From contig OY970271.1 of assembly GCA_963715745.1 (NCBI GenBank), positions 2,852,001 to 2,916,000 of the forward strand: DNA of 64,000 nt, given 5' to 3'. Each line of letters opens with the position of its first letter. Position 1 is the first letter of the stretch. The position numbers and the translations under genes are program-made. Positions 56,596 to 64,000 of this stretch are shown here, piece by piece. The DNA comes from CAWGJF01 sp963715745. GTDB taxonomy: Bacteria > Bacteroidota > Ignavibacteria > Ignavibacteriales > Ignavibacteriaceae. The notes below the pieces were generated by a model. It made no database searches and was not told where the DNA came from. It saw nothing but the letters and a program-made list of their open reading frames with translations.

Positions 56596-57356
56596 TATTT
56601 GTTTTGCTCCTTCATCCATTGATAATATGCTCTTGCACGTTTCAAATCTTCCGGCGTGTCAACTCCGATTGTTTCCAGATCAGTTGTTACGATTTTTATT
56701 TTCATTCCGTTCTCCAGCATTCGAAGCTGCTCAAGCTTTTCAGTTTTTTCAAGATCAGTTGGTTTTAGTTTTGTGAATTTGAGCAGAGCTTCCTTCCTGT
56801 AAACATACAATCCAATGTGTTTATAAATTTCAGCGTTATCAATTGATTCATCATCCGTAACTGAATCCCGGACAAAAGGAATCTGGGATCTGGAAAAGTA
56901 AAGTGCATAGTTTGAATAATCAAAAACAACTTTTACAACATTCGGTGATTTTAATTCCACCACACTTTCTATTCTTTTTGCAAGTGTCGAAACCTGTACT
57001 TCTTTATCAAATAGTAACGGCTCGATTGCCTGGTCAATCATTTCTCCTTGAATAAAAGGTTCATCTCCCTGTATGTTTACGATGATTTCCGCTTTTTTTA
57101 ATCTTTTAAGAATAGAAGCAATCCTGTCAGATCCGGAAGCTATTTCTTTTGAAGTTTCGTAGACTGTTGCACCAAAGTCACGACAAACCTGTGCAACTTT
57201 TTTATCATCAACAGCAATCACAATTTTGTTTAGCAATTTTGATTTCGAAGCGCTTTCATAAGTGTGCTGGATCAATGGTTTACCGCCGATATCAGCAAGG
57301 GGTTTTCCCATCAATCTTGTAGAAGCAAAACGAGCAGGTATAACTCCGACAATCAT
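56595..57356 (-). CDS. kdsB: 3-deoxy-manno-octulosonate cytidylyltransferase
   Basis: This 253-residue enzyme makes CMP-Kdo for lipopolysaccharide inner core. N-terminal VIPARFASTRLMGKPL is the nucleotide-binding motif, and NIQGDEPFI and NVVKVVFD mark the family. The start ATG 57356 (MIVGVIPARFAS) places the motif at the usual position; the frame extension upstream adds a non-conserved segment. The gene implies the cell makes LPS with Kdo. Coupled to the desulfhydrase-like gene. Confidence 0.95.
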   Translation of the reverse strand: MIVGVIPARFASTRLMGKPLADIGGKPLIQHTYESASKSKLLNKIVIAVDDKKVAQVCRDFGATVYETSKEIASGSDRIASILKRLKKAEIIVNIQGDEPFIQGEMIDQAIEPLLFDKEVQVSTLAKRIESVVELKSPNVVKVVFDYSNYALYFSRSQIPFVRDSVTDDESIDNAEIYKHIGLYVYRKEALLKFTKLKPTDLEKTEKLEQLRMLENGMKIKIVTTDLETIGVDTPEDLKRARAYYQWMKEQNK

Positions 57357-57428
57357 AAATTTATGTTTGATGGAAAATGGATAAAACATTTGATTTGTAT
57401 TTACATCTTCTATTTTCCATCAACCATC

Positions 57429-58133
57429 TTACGTTTTTAAGTGATTTTTAACAACAGTATCTCTAACCTGATTCATTAAGTTTATTTCATCCTGTCTTGA
57501 TTTTATATTTTCTGTTGAAATTGGTTTATCAAAATAAACATTTATAATCCCGGGTTTTAATTTGAAAGTTCCCTTGGGCATAATTTTGTTTGAACCGCTG
57601 ATTGAAACGGGAATAATCGGGTAGCCGACAGCAGATGCCATTCTGAATGCACCGCGTTTAAAATCCTGGACCTCACCGGTTTTACTTCTCGTTCCTTCAG
57701 CAAAAACCAGTATCGAAACCTTCTTCTCCTTCATCAGTTTTTTTGCTTCTTCAATACTTTTTAAAGCTTTTTCGATATTTGATCTGTCAATCATTACATA
57801 AGGACCAAGATAAAGCTGCCAGCCAAATAATGGAATTTTAGCAAGCTCTTTTTTAAAAACTATGCTCATCCTGTTCGGAACGGATTTCTGCATCGTCATT
57901 ATATCATACTGACTGCTATGGTTCGACACATAGACGTAAGTCTTGGAGTGATCAAAATTATCAAGTCCGGTTACATTCAGTTGAATTCCACTGATCCACA
58001 AAATTCCACCGGAAAAAAATCTGCTTAGCCAAAAGTAGAGATTAAAAGAACGATCGATTACTATAAAAATCAGAGCAAGGATAGAACAAAAACCGGTAAA
58101 CAATGCAAGAAAAAATAATCGAATCAGCGTCAT
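57429..58133 (-). CDS. plsC: 1-acyl-sn-glycerol-3-phosphate acyltransferase
   Basis: This 234-residue membrane-bound enzyme has NHSSQYD (HX4D catalytic motif, near residue 72), FAEGTRSKTG (EGTR phosphate-binding motif) and VPVSISG. Two N-terminal hydrophobic stretches anchor it to the inner membrane. It adds the second acyl chain to give phosphatidic acid. It follows the M48 protease gene by 3 bases. Confidence 0.93.
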   Translation of the reverse strand: MTLIRLFFLALFTGFCSILALIFIVIDRSFNLYFWLSRFFSGGILWISGIQLNVTGLDNFDHSKTYVYVSNHSSQYDIMTMQKSVPNRMSIVFKKELAKIPLFGWQLYLGPYVMIDRSNIEKALKSIEEAKKLMKEKKVSILVFAEGTRSKTGEVQDFKRGAFRMASAVGYPIIPVSISGSNKIMPKGTFKLKPGIINVYFDKPISTENIKSRQDEINLMNQVRDTVVKNHLKT

Positions 58134-58136
58134 AAT

Positions 58137-59279
58137 TCAGCTGCTTTCAGTTTGTACCTGGTTATCATAATTCAGAGCTCCTTTTTCGGGGATGCCTAGA
58201 GATTTAATTGCTTCAGCTCTCTTTTTAATTGATGGATGACTGTAGAAAAACCATTCAACAAACGGATGAGGTTCTTTATCACCAAGATTCTGTTCATTCA
58301 GTTTTTCAAGAGTATTAATAAATACTTTTGGTTTGCGTGTTTCTGTCACTGCATATTTATCAGCTTCATATTCGTATTTTCGGGAAAGAATATTTCCCAA
58401 AGGAGTTTGAATTAATCCAACCAGCATTGACCAGAGTGCAAGCAATGGCAAAGCAGCAATCTGGGTTATGTTTTCAAAATCAAACCAGCTTAAAGAAATT
58501 TTATACAACGATGCAATTACAAAAAGGGTTAAAAAACTTGTTGCAGTACCAATGATAATATTTTTGATAACGTGTTTCTTTTTATAATGGCCAAGTTCAT
58601 GAGCAATTACAGTTTCAATTTCATCGTGAGAAAAATTTTCAAGCAAAGTGTCCCCAAGAATTATTCGTTTCGTTTTTCCAAGTCCGGTAAAGGCTGCGTT
58701 TGCTTTCTTTGTATTCTTGCTCATATTAAACCTGTAAACATTTTCCACTTTTATTCCTGCATCTTTTGCAAGGTTTCTAATTCTTTCTTTTAACTCTTCA
58801 TTGTCAATCGGAGTCAGCTTGTAAAATATAGGAAGAATCAGAACAGGAAAAAGTTGAGAAAGAATAACAGAAAAGAAAAACATTATCACAGCAAACGGAA
58901 GCCACCAGGCAGAGCCAAAGTAATTAAGAAAAAAGTAAAAAATCAAAAGAATTGGAACACCTATTACCGTTGAGACAAGTGCTCCCTTTAACCCTTCAAA
59001 AATCCATTTGCCGAAAGTCTGGTTTGAGAGATTGCATTTATGTTCAAGATAAAATCCTGAATAATAACTGACTGGTGCGGAAAGAATTGTTCCTGCTATT
59101 CCAACCACAAACAAAAATGCGATTAAAAGAAGATAGTTGTTTGAAATAAATTCGGACAAATAATTTTGAAGTTGTAGGCTGTAACCAAACCACACAAATA
59201 AAAGCACTAGGATAAACCCAGCAACGCCTTCAAAAATACCTATAGCAAGTTTTATATTGTTATATCTTTTGGCATCCAT
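58137..59279 (-). CDS. M48 family metalloprotease (CAAX prenyl protease/Ste24-like)
   Basis: This 380-residue integral membrane protease has about six helices. The zinc motif is HELGH (near residue 224), followed by YEYEADKYA supplying the third ligand. AAFTGLGKTKRIILGDTLL before it and SHPSIKKRAEAI at the end are Ste24-type. In bacteria such proteins take part in membrane protein quality control; CAAX substrates are not expected. It begins the plsC-kdsB gene run. Confidence 0.93.
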   Translation of the reverse strand: MDAKRYNNIKLAIGIFEGVAGFILVLLFVWFGYSLQLQNYLSEFISNNYLLLIAFLFVVGIAGTILSAPVSYYSGFYLEHKCNLSNQTFGKWIFEGLKGALVSTVIGVPILLIFYFFLNYFGSAWWLPFAVIMFFFSVILSQLFPVLILPIFYKLTPIDNEELKERIRNLAKDAGIKVENVYRFNMSKNTKKANAAFTGLGKTKRIILGDTLLENFSHDEIETVIAHELGHYKKKHVIKNIIIGTATSFLTLFVIASLYKISLSWFDFENITQIAALPLLALWSMLVGLIQTPLGNILSRKYEYEADKYAVTETRKPKVFINTLEKLNEQNLGDKEPHPFVEWFFYSHPSIKKRAEAIKSLGIPEKGALNYDNQVQTESS

Positions 59280-59340
59280 ATAAACAAAAATAGTTAAAGG
59301 GGTTTAGGTAAGCAATTTAGTAAGAGAGATTAAAATGGAA

Positions 59341-60090
59341 TCAGATTTTCTCAACAGAATTATTCTCAATCCAGCCGACTTTACCATCAGCCAGCTTGAT
59401 TTTTACCCACTGATCAAGCTTATCTTCAAGATTAACTTTCAGCCCTTCGTGGATAATAAAAGCATCACCGCTTTTAGGATCAGGAGAGGTTTTTGCAGTT
59501 ACAGATTGCTCAATTACAACACCGGATATTAAAGTCTGTTCGCGGTTTATTTTCACAATCAATAAAGAAATTGTAAGTGCTAGAACAACTAAAATTCCAA
59601 GTCCGGAAAAAAGAACAAGTTTCTGTTGAATTATTGTTCGCACAAAAAAGTAAAGTGAAACTAAAATCAATAAAAGAATAAAAAAGAAATAAACAATGTA
59701 CGTCCATCCATTGACTGTAAATGAAGCAAGCAGTGAATCCCACCAGACAAAAAGAAAAAATTCGGGAAGCGGCTGGATTTTATCAACAGTACTGAGATTT
59801 GCAAATGCAAGATTATGTTTTACATCTTCATCAGTCGGAGAGAGTTTTAAAGCTTTTTCATAATTAAGGATTGCGTAACCTATTTTACCAACCCTGTAAT
59901 ATGAATTTCCAAGATTATAATAAAGTGAAGTGCCTTCGTACCCTTCTTTTTCAATCTGCTTATAAGTTTCAATAGCTGATTCAAACTTTCCATTCCTGTA
60001 AAGTTCATTTGCCTCTTTCATCATCTGTTGAACATCTTTTGGAAAGATCAAAACAGAAAAGAATAAGAGTATAGGGATTACAAATTTCAT
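59341..60090 (-). CDS. batE: BatE: TPR and SH3-domain protein of aerotolerance operon
   Basis: This 249-residue protein has a signal peptide, two TPR motifs (NELYRNGKFESAIETYKQIE and SLYYNLGNSYYRVGKIGYAI), two membrane helices around residues 130-175 and a C-terminal bacterial SH3-like domain (SGVVIEQSVTAKTSPDP, VGWIENNSV). This order is that of BatE. Its place after batD fixes the assignment. Role in oxidative stress tolerance is known only generally for the operon. Confidence 0.88.
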   Translation of the reverse strand: MKFVIPILLFFSVLIFPKDVQQMMKEANELYRNGKFESAIETYKQIEKEGYEGTSLYYNLGNSYYRVGKIGYAILNYEKALKLSPTDEDVKHNLAFANLSTVDKIQPLPEFFLFVWWDSLLASFTVNGWTYIVYFFFILLLILVSLYFFVRTIIQQKLVLFSGLGILVVLALTISLLIVKINREQTLISGVVIEQSVTAKTSPDPKSGDAFIIHEGLKVNLEDKLDQWVKIKLADGKVGWIENNSVEKI

Positions 60091-60095
60091 TTTAA

Positions 60096-61925
60096 TTAAC
60101 TGTAAGCTTTTTCAATATTAATAATTAGTTCAACCAGCTCGTTGTACATTTCATTCATAGCAGCAGATTTTTCAGCACCGGGAGCAAACCTGACAAACTC
60201 ACATTTGTCCGCTGTGTTTTTTAATGATTCGGTAATTTCCGTTTTTAAATTTTTAGCAGATAAAATTTCAATAGCTCTTTCAACAGTAAATTCAGATTTG
60301 GGAATGTGAAGTTTATCTTCCAGATATCCAAACAAAGCCAGAGAAATTTCCGTGTAGAAATCTTTGTGATTCTCCGCATCCATAAATTTCTTTGCAGCTT
60401 TCAGTCTGTTTTTAGCAACCTTTTGTGCTTTCTGATAACGCATCAGCGCAACATTACCAGTTAGTTTATCATGTCTTTTCTTAAATCCAATTAATACCAT
60501 TGAAGCTAAAAGAGGCACAGCACTCATTACCCAGAAAGTTGGTTGGGTTATCAAGTATTCTTCATTTTTGTGCAGATCTCCCGTCCCGGTTTTTATAAAA
60601 TAAATATCCTGACCAAGCTGTCTTACTTCTTCTTTATCAGTAATTTCGGCTGTAGGGATGGTTTCACCCTGTTCAATATTCAGTTCAAACGGATCAGATT
60701 TTATTGTAACATATTTTTTCTTCTTAGGATTGAAATATGAAAATTCAATCGGCGGGATTTCTCTTTTACCAACAACTCTCGGAACGAACAAATACTCCCC
60801 TGTCTTACTTCCTGAAATAGAATTTTTCCTGTTAATACTTTCTGTCAGCTTGGGCTCATACTTTTCGAAACCTGCAGGCAGATTTACTTCAGGTAAATTT
60901 AAAAGACTGATATTCCCAAACCCTGAAACAGACAATTTTATTGTCACAGGTTCATTAGTTTTAAGCTTAGTATGATTAATTGAACTGCTAAAAGTAAACT
61001 CACCAACTGCTCCATTAAATGATGCAGGTTTATTCTCTTCGGGTAGAGGAAGAACTTCGACTTTAACTTTGTTTGAAACTGCATTGTAATTTCTTGTTTC
61101 ATACCTTCCGAAAGGATCCTGGAAAAATTCATCCCACAAACTCTTGTTACTCTTTTTTCTCTGAACCTGAATTTGAACAGGGACATTCAACTCAAAAGGA
61201 GTAACTTCCAGAGTACCTGTTTGTGAAGGAAATAATGCAGCTTTCTTTAGAACACCAACTCTGTACTGCTTTCCCTGGTACATTTCTGTTGTGAAGAAAA
61301 TATTTGTTTGAGTATCAAGTTCTTCGGCCCAGAAACCCTGGTACTGTGGAAGTTTGTTAATCGACATTTGCGAAGCAATATTGAGGCGGGTATATAATTT
61401 ATAAGTTACAATTACCTGCTCACCTTTATAAACTTTATTTTTATCCACAGTGGCACGGATAAAGAGATTGTCTGCAATATCCTTATCACTTATTCCGTTA
61501 TCTTCTTCAGCTTGCTGCTGCTGTTGTTTTGGCTGAGCCTTTCCTTTAACAACTTTAATTTCCAGGGGTTTAGTTTCATAGGTTTTACCATCATATTCGA
61601 TGCTTGCTTTTCCAATTTCAAAACTACCGACAGCCTTCGCCTGTAAAACATATGAATATGAGACTGAGGCAGAACTAACACCGTTGATAAATTGCATGCT
61701 GGTTGACTGATTCGGCCCGGAGGAAACATAAAAATCAGAAAAGCCCGGTGCTTTGAAGTCTCCGATGTCATTAATATTCTTACCGGAAAAAGTGAAACTA
61801 ATCTGGAATGGCTGGTTATCAGATACAGTCGTATTATCAACGCTTGCAGTAAAAGTTTGCGCAACACCAAAGTATTGTAATACTAATAAAACATAAATTA
61901 TTATTTTTATTGAAACCAGTTTCAT
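60096..61925 (-). CDS. batD: BatD: oxygen-tolerance protein
   Basis: This 609-residue protein has a signal peptide (ending VAQTF). Repeated beta-sandwich domains include FTASVDNTTVSDNQPFQISF at the start and QGFWAEELDTQT, a hallmark of BatD. A membrane helix lies near residue 465-485 and a cytosolic C-terminal helical domain follows. Basic linker QPKQQQQQAEEDN is low complexity. It starts 55 bases after batC. Periplasmic scaffold role is inferred for the family. Confidence 0.92.
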   Translation of the reverse strand: MKLVSIKIIIYVLLVLQYFGVAQTFTASVDNTTVSDNQPFQISFTFSGKNINDIGDFKAPGFSDFYVSSGPNQSTSMQFINGVSSASVSYSYVLQAKAVGSFEIGKASIEYDGKTYETKPLEIKVVKGKAQPKQQQQQAEEDNGISDKDIADNLFIRATVDKNKVYKGEQVIVTYKLYTRLNIASQMSINKLPQYQGFWAEELDTQTNIFFTTEMYQGKQYRVGVLKKAALFPSQTGTLEVTPFELNVPVQIQVQRKKSNKSLWDEFFQDPFGRYETRNYNAVSNKVKVEVLPLPEENKPASFNGAVGEFTFSSSINHTKLKTNEPVTIKLSVSGFGNISLLNLPEVNLPAGFEKYEPKLTESINRKNSISGSKTGEYLFVPRVVGKREIPPIEFSYFNPKKKKYVTIKSDPFELNIEQGETIPTAEITDKEEVRQLGQDIYFIKTGTGDLHKNEEYLITQPTFWVMSAVPLLASMVLIGFKKRHDKLTGNVALMRYQKAQKVAKNRLKAAKKFMDAENHKDFYTEISLALFGYLEDKLHIPKSEFTVERAIEILSAKNLKTEITESLKNTADKCEFVRFAPGAEKSAAMNEMYNELVELIINIEKAYS

Positions 61926-61980
61926 TCTTAAAACCTAACTAACACTTTTTACTTTATCCTTTTATCTTTAGTTTTGGTTT

Positions 61981-62832
61981 TCACCAATCTTTATCAGTTT
62001 TAACTTTTTTACCTTTAAATCTTCTAAGCTGTTTCTGCAAATCTTTTTCATTGTTTTTAAGAGCATTCAGGATTCGTTCTGCTTCTTCTTTTGAAATTTT
62101 TTGTTCTTTCTGCTGTTGAGATTGCTGTTGCTGGTTTTGCTGCTGGTCTTTTTTCTGCTGCTCCTGCTGCTGATTTTGTTTGTCTTTTTGCTGATCTTTA
62201 TTTTGATCCTGTTTTTGATTCTGATCTTTATTTTGATCTTTATCCTTATTCTGATCCTTGTTCTGGTTGTTCTTATCCTTATTCTGATTTTTATTCTGGT
62301 TGTTTTTCTGGGCTAAAGCATAGGATAAATTATATTTAACCTCTTCATCATTTGGATTAAGCTTTAAAGATTGCTTGTACGATGCAATTGCCTGGTCAAG
62401 CTTTTGAGATTTTAAATATGAGTTGCCAACATTGTAATGTATCTTCGCACGTTCTTTATCGTTTCTCGCATAAGCCAAAGCTGACTCAAAAGATTTTATC
62501 GATTCATCATATCTTTGCTGTTTATAATATGCATCACCAAGATTAAATTTTGCTTCAAAGTTATCCGGTGATGATTCAGATCCTTTTTTGAAATTTACTT
62601 CAGCATCAGAAAATTTTTCCCCTTTGTACAAATCAACTCCATCATTCACCAAACTCCGGGTTGACTGAGCAAGTGTGTTTGGTGACAATACGCAAAAGAC
62701 AAGTACCAGGTAAAAAGGTATAAGGATATAAGGACTCATTAATTTGCCTACTAACTTATACCATATACCAGTATACCTTATTCCTTTATTCCCTATACCC
62801 ATATACCTTATTTCCTGTTTTTTCATCATCAT
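61981..62832 (-). CDS. batC: BatC: TPR protein with Gln/Asn/Lys-rich tail
   Basis: In this 283-residue protein, the ATG at 62832 overlaps the batB stop. The first ~30 residues come from a GGTATA-type DNA repeat (62745-62815), so the signal peptide starts late (LIPFYLVLVFCVLSPNTLAQ). ATG 62739 is an alternative start that keeps only the signal peptide. Three to four TPR units follow (DNFEAKFNLGDAYYKQQRYD, KIHYNVGNSYLKSQKLDQAI), then about 75 residues of Lys/Asn/Gln repeats and a basic end. Typical BatC proteins end in such a charged tail. Confidence 0.85.
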   Translation of the reverse strand: MMMKKQEIRYMGIGNKGIRYTGIWYKLVGKLMSPYILIPFYLVLVFCVLSPNTLAQSTRSLVNDGVDLYKGEKFSDAEVNFKKGSESSPDNFEAKFNLGDAYYKQQRYDESIKSFESALAYARNDKERAKIHYNVGNSYLKSQKLDQAIASYKQSLKLNPNDEEVKYNLSYALAQKNNQNKNQNKDKNNQNKDQNKDKDQNKDQNQKQDQNKDQQKDKQNQQQEQQKKDQQQNQQQQSQQQKEQKISKEEAERILNALKNNEKDLQKQLRRFKGKKVKTDKDW

Positions 62833-63863
62833 TCCAATCCTAATTTTTTATTGATTTTTGCATATAGCGGCGATTTTTTTTCCGGAATAAAAAATTCAAT
62901 TATTAATAATATGATAGCCGGAATAAGAAAATAATAAAAACGATCTTCGTAATCAGTAACTTTTTTTACACCGAATTCAGTTTTTTTTAACTCCGAAAGC
63001 TCTGAATATATTTTGTCGAGATAATCTTCATAATTGTTCCCACGATAATATTTTCCATCACCTTCTTTTGCAATTCTAATTAGAGTTTCTTCATCAAGCT
63101 TGGTGAGAACTGTATTTCCAGCATCATCTTTTTTAAAACCGACTAATTGACCCCTGTTATACACCGGAATCGGTACACCGGCACTTGAACCAAGACCTAT
63201 TGTATATATTTTTATATTTTTTGAAACGGCATCGTTCACTGCATCATCAATATTTCCTTCATGATCTTCACCATCAGTAATAATAACAATTGCTTTATCG
63301 GTCGCTTCATTATCGAAAGATTTAAGTGCAAGTTTTATTGCAGCTGCAATTGCTGTTCCTTGTGATGGAACGGAATTAACATCAACAGCATTCAGGAATA
63401 AATTTGCTGCGGAATAATCAATCGTTAAAGGAAATTGTATATAAGCATCGCCGGCAAATATTATAAGTCCAATCCTGTCGCCTCTTAATTTATTAATAAG
63501 ATTCGAGATCTGATGTTTGGCTTTTTCAAGTCTGTTTGGTTTAATATCTTCAGCCATCATACTGTTTGAAACATCCAGAAGAATAAATACATCAATTCCG
63601 GTTTGCTTTACTTCCTGGAGCTTTGTTCCGACCTGCGGATTAGCGGCAGCGATTATCAAACAGGCTAATACAATTATAAGAACAGAAAATTTTGTCCAGT
63701 GCTTAAATGTACTTGCAGTTGGAATTATATCTTTATAAAGTACTTTATCAGCAAACTTTGCTAAAAGTTTTTGTCGATACTTTAAAAGAAACCAAAACCC
63801 CACTACTAAAACGGGTAAAGCATATAAAGCATAAAGGTATTCAGGATTTTCAAATCTAAACAT
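62829..63863 (-). CDS. batB: BatB/BatA-type von Willebrand factor A protein
   Basis: This 344-residue protein has helices at residues 8-26 and 56-74, then a VWA domain with MIDAS motif DVSNS (FILLDVSNSMMAEDIKP) and TDGEDHEG, and a C-terminal helix (FLIPAIILLIIEF). The N-terminal FRFENPEYLYALYALPV is typical of BatA/B proteins. As the second VWA gene of the run it is called batB; the end of batA lies just upstream. Confidence 0.9.
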   Translation of the reverse strand: MFRFENPEYLYALYALPVLVVGFWFLLKYRQKLLAKFADKVLYKDIIPTASTFKHWTKFSVLIIVLACLIIAAANPQVGTKLQEVKQTGIDVFILLDVSNSMMAEDIKPNRLEKAKHQISNLINKLRGDRIGLIIFAGDAYIQFPLTIDYSAANLFLNAVDVNSVPSQGTAIAAAIKLALKSFDNEATDKAIVIITDGEDHEGNIDDAVNDAVSKNIKIYTIGLGSSAGVPIPVYNRGQLVGFKKDDAGNTVLTKLDEETLIRIAKEGDGKYYRGNNYEDYLDKIYSELSELKKTEFGVKKVTDYEDRFYYFLIPAIILLIIEFFIPEKKSPLYAKINKKLGLE

Positions 63864-63867
63864 AGGT

Positions 63868-64000
63868 CTAAGGTAATTTTCTTAATAAAGTTTTAGAAAG
63901 TAACAATTCAAGCAACAACAATGCTGCACCCCAGCCTAGCCAACTATAATATTTTTCAGCAGCATTCCGGTAAGAAGTAATTTCAATCTTGGATTTTTCA
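63868..64000 (-). CDS. batA: BatA-type VWA protein, C-terminal fragment (gene continues beyond window)
   Basis: A frame open to base 64000 ends at TAG (63868-63870), 4 bases before the batB start. It reads YYSWLGWGAALLLLELLLS and then KTLLRKLP, a C-terminal membrane helix plus basic tail like that closing BatA proteins. The VWA domain itself lies outside the window. Confidence 0.75.
   Translation of the reverse strand, partial: EKSKIEITSYRNAAEKYYSWLGWGAALLLLELLLSKTLLRKLP

Noticed and set aside
62091..62339. Hydrophobic small proteins opposite batC
   Set aside because: Leu/Val/Phe-rich frames arise from the antisense of the Lys/Asn/Gln-rich tail of BatC; no ribosome site.
1..64000. Insertion sequence, prophage or tRNA-linked island
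   Set aside because: No transposase, integrase, phage structural gene or recognisable tRNA was found on either strand.

Overview
The window is A+T-rich and densely coding. It most likely comes from the Ignavibacteria (Bacteroidota/Chlorobi relatives). Four large secreted proteins end in the same type IX secretion (T9SS) sorting domain, with a YPNPFNP motif and a KKMIL[LI][KR] tail. There is also a TonB receptor with an N-terminal carboxypeptidase-regulatory-like domain, a batABCDE operon, a pyrophosphate-type phosphofructokinase and lipoproteins of the style common in that group. No rRNA, tRNA, CRISPR array, transposase or prophage was seen.

Layout. Positions 1-7660 (+) hold the end of nadD, a sugar-nucleotide epimerase, a propionyl/methylmalonyl- or leucine-type acyl-CoA set (meaB, acyl-CoA dehydrogenase, carboxyltransferase), a secreted protein of unknown function, an NtrC-type sigma-54 activator and a HIT protein. 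Positions 7673-14109 (-) hold a LexA-controlled mutagenesis cassette: lexA, a DnaE-type polymerase split into two genes in reversed order (C-terminal half first), a DUF72 gene and dinB. The two dnaE pieces carry four palindromic repeat elements read in frame. Positions 14254-28512 (-) look like a synthase-dependent exopolysaccharide locus. It contains a TPR/outer-membrane-barrel protein, a PgaC-like family 2 glycosyltransferase, a small membrane protein, two paralogous amidotransferase-like/deacetylase-like proteins, a RecA/KaiC-fold ATPase fused to a degenerate GGDEF domain, a lone receiver protein and a large hybrid histidine kinase with a decayed ATPase domain. Three single-base frameshifts lie in two genes of this locus, and a strong sigma-54 promoter match precedes the glycosyltransferase.

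Positions 28556-38997 carry a fatty acid hydroxylase, two Na+-coupled amino-acid carriers, PPi-type PFK, a UvrD/PcrA helicase, a PAS-GAF histidine kinase and two small proteins. Positions 39017-54706 are a surface-protein region: four T9SS cargo proteins, a TonB receptor with a small TPR partner, a lipoprotein, and a 42-bp tandem repeat whose internal palindromes co-vary. Positions 54741-63870 (-) hold the cobalamin-binding mutase subunit, a second HIT protein, a D-cysteine desulfhydrase-like enzyme, kdsB, plsC, an M48 CAAX-type protease and the bat (aerotolerance) operon batE-D-C-B, with batA running off the end.

The most unusual items are the split, order-reversed DnaE with repeat-derived in-frame insertions, and the exopolysaccharide locus with its BcsE-like (ATPase plus degenerate GGDEF) component.
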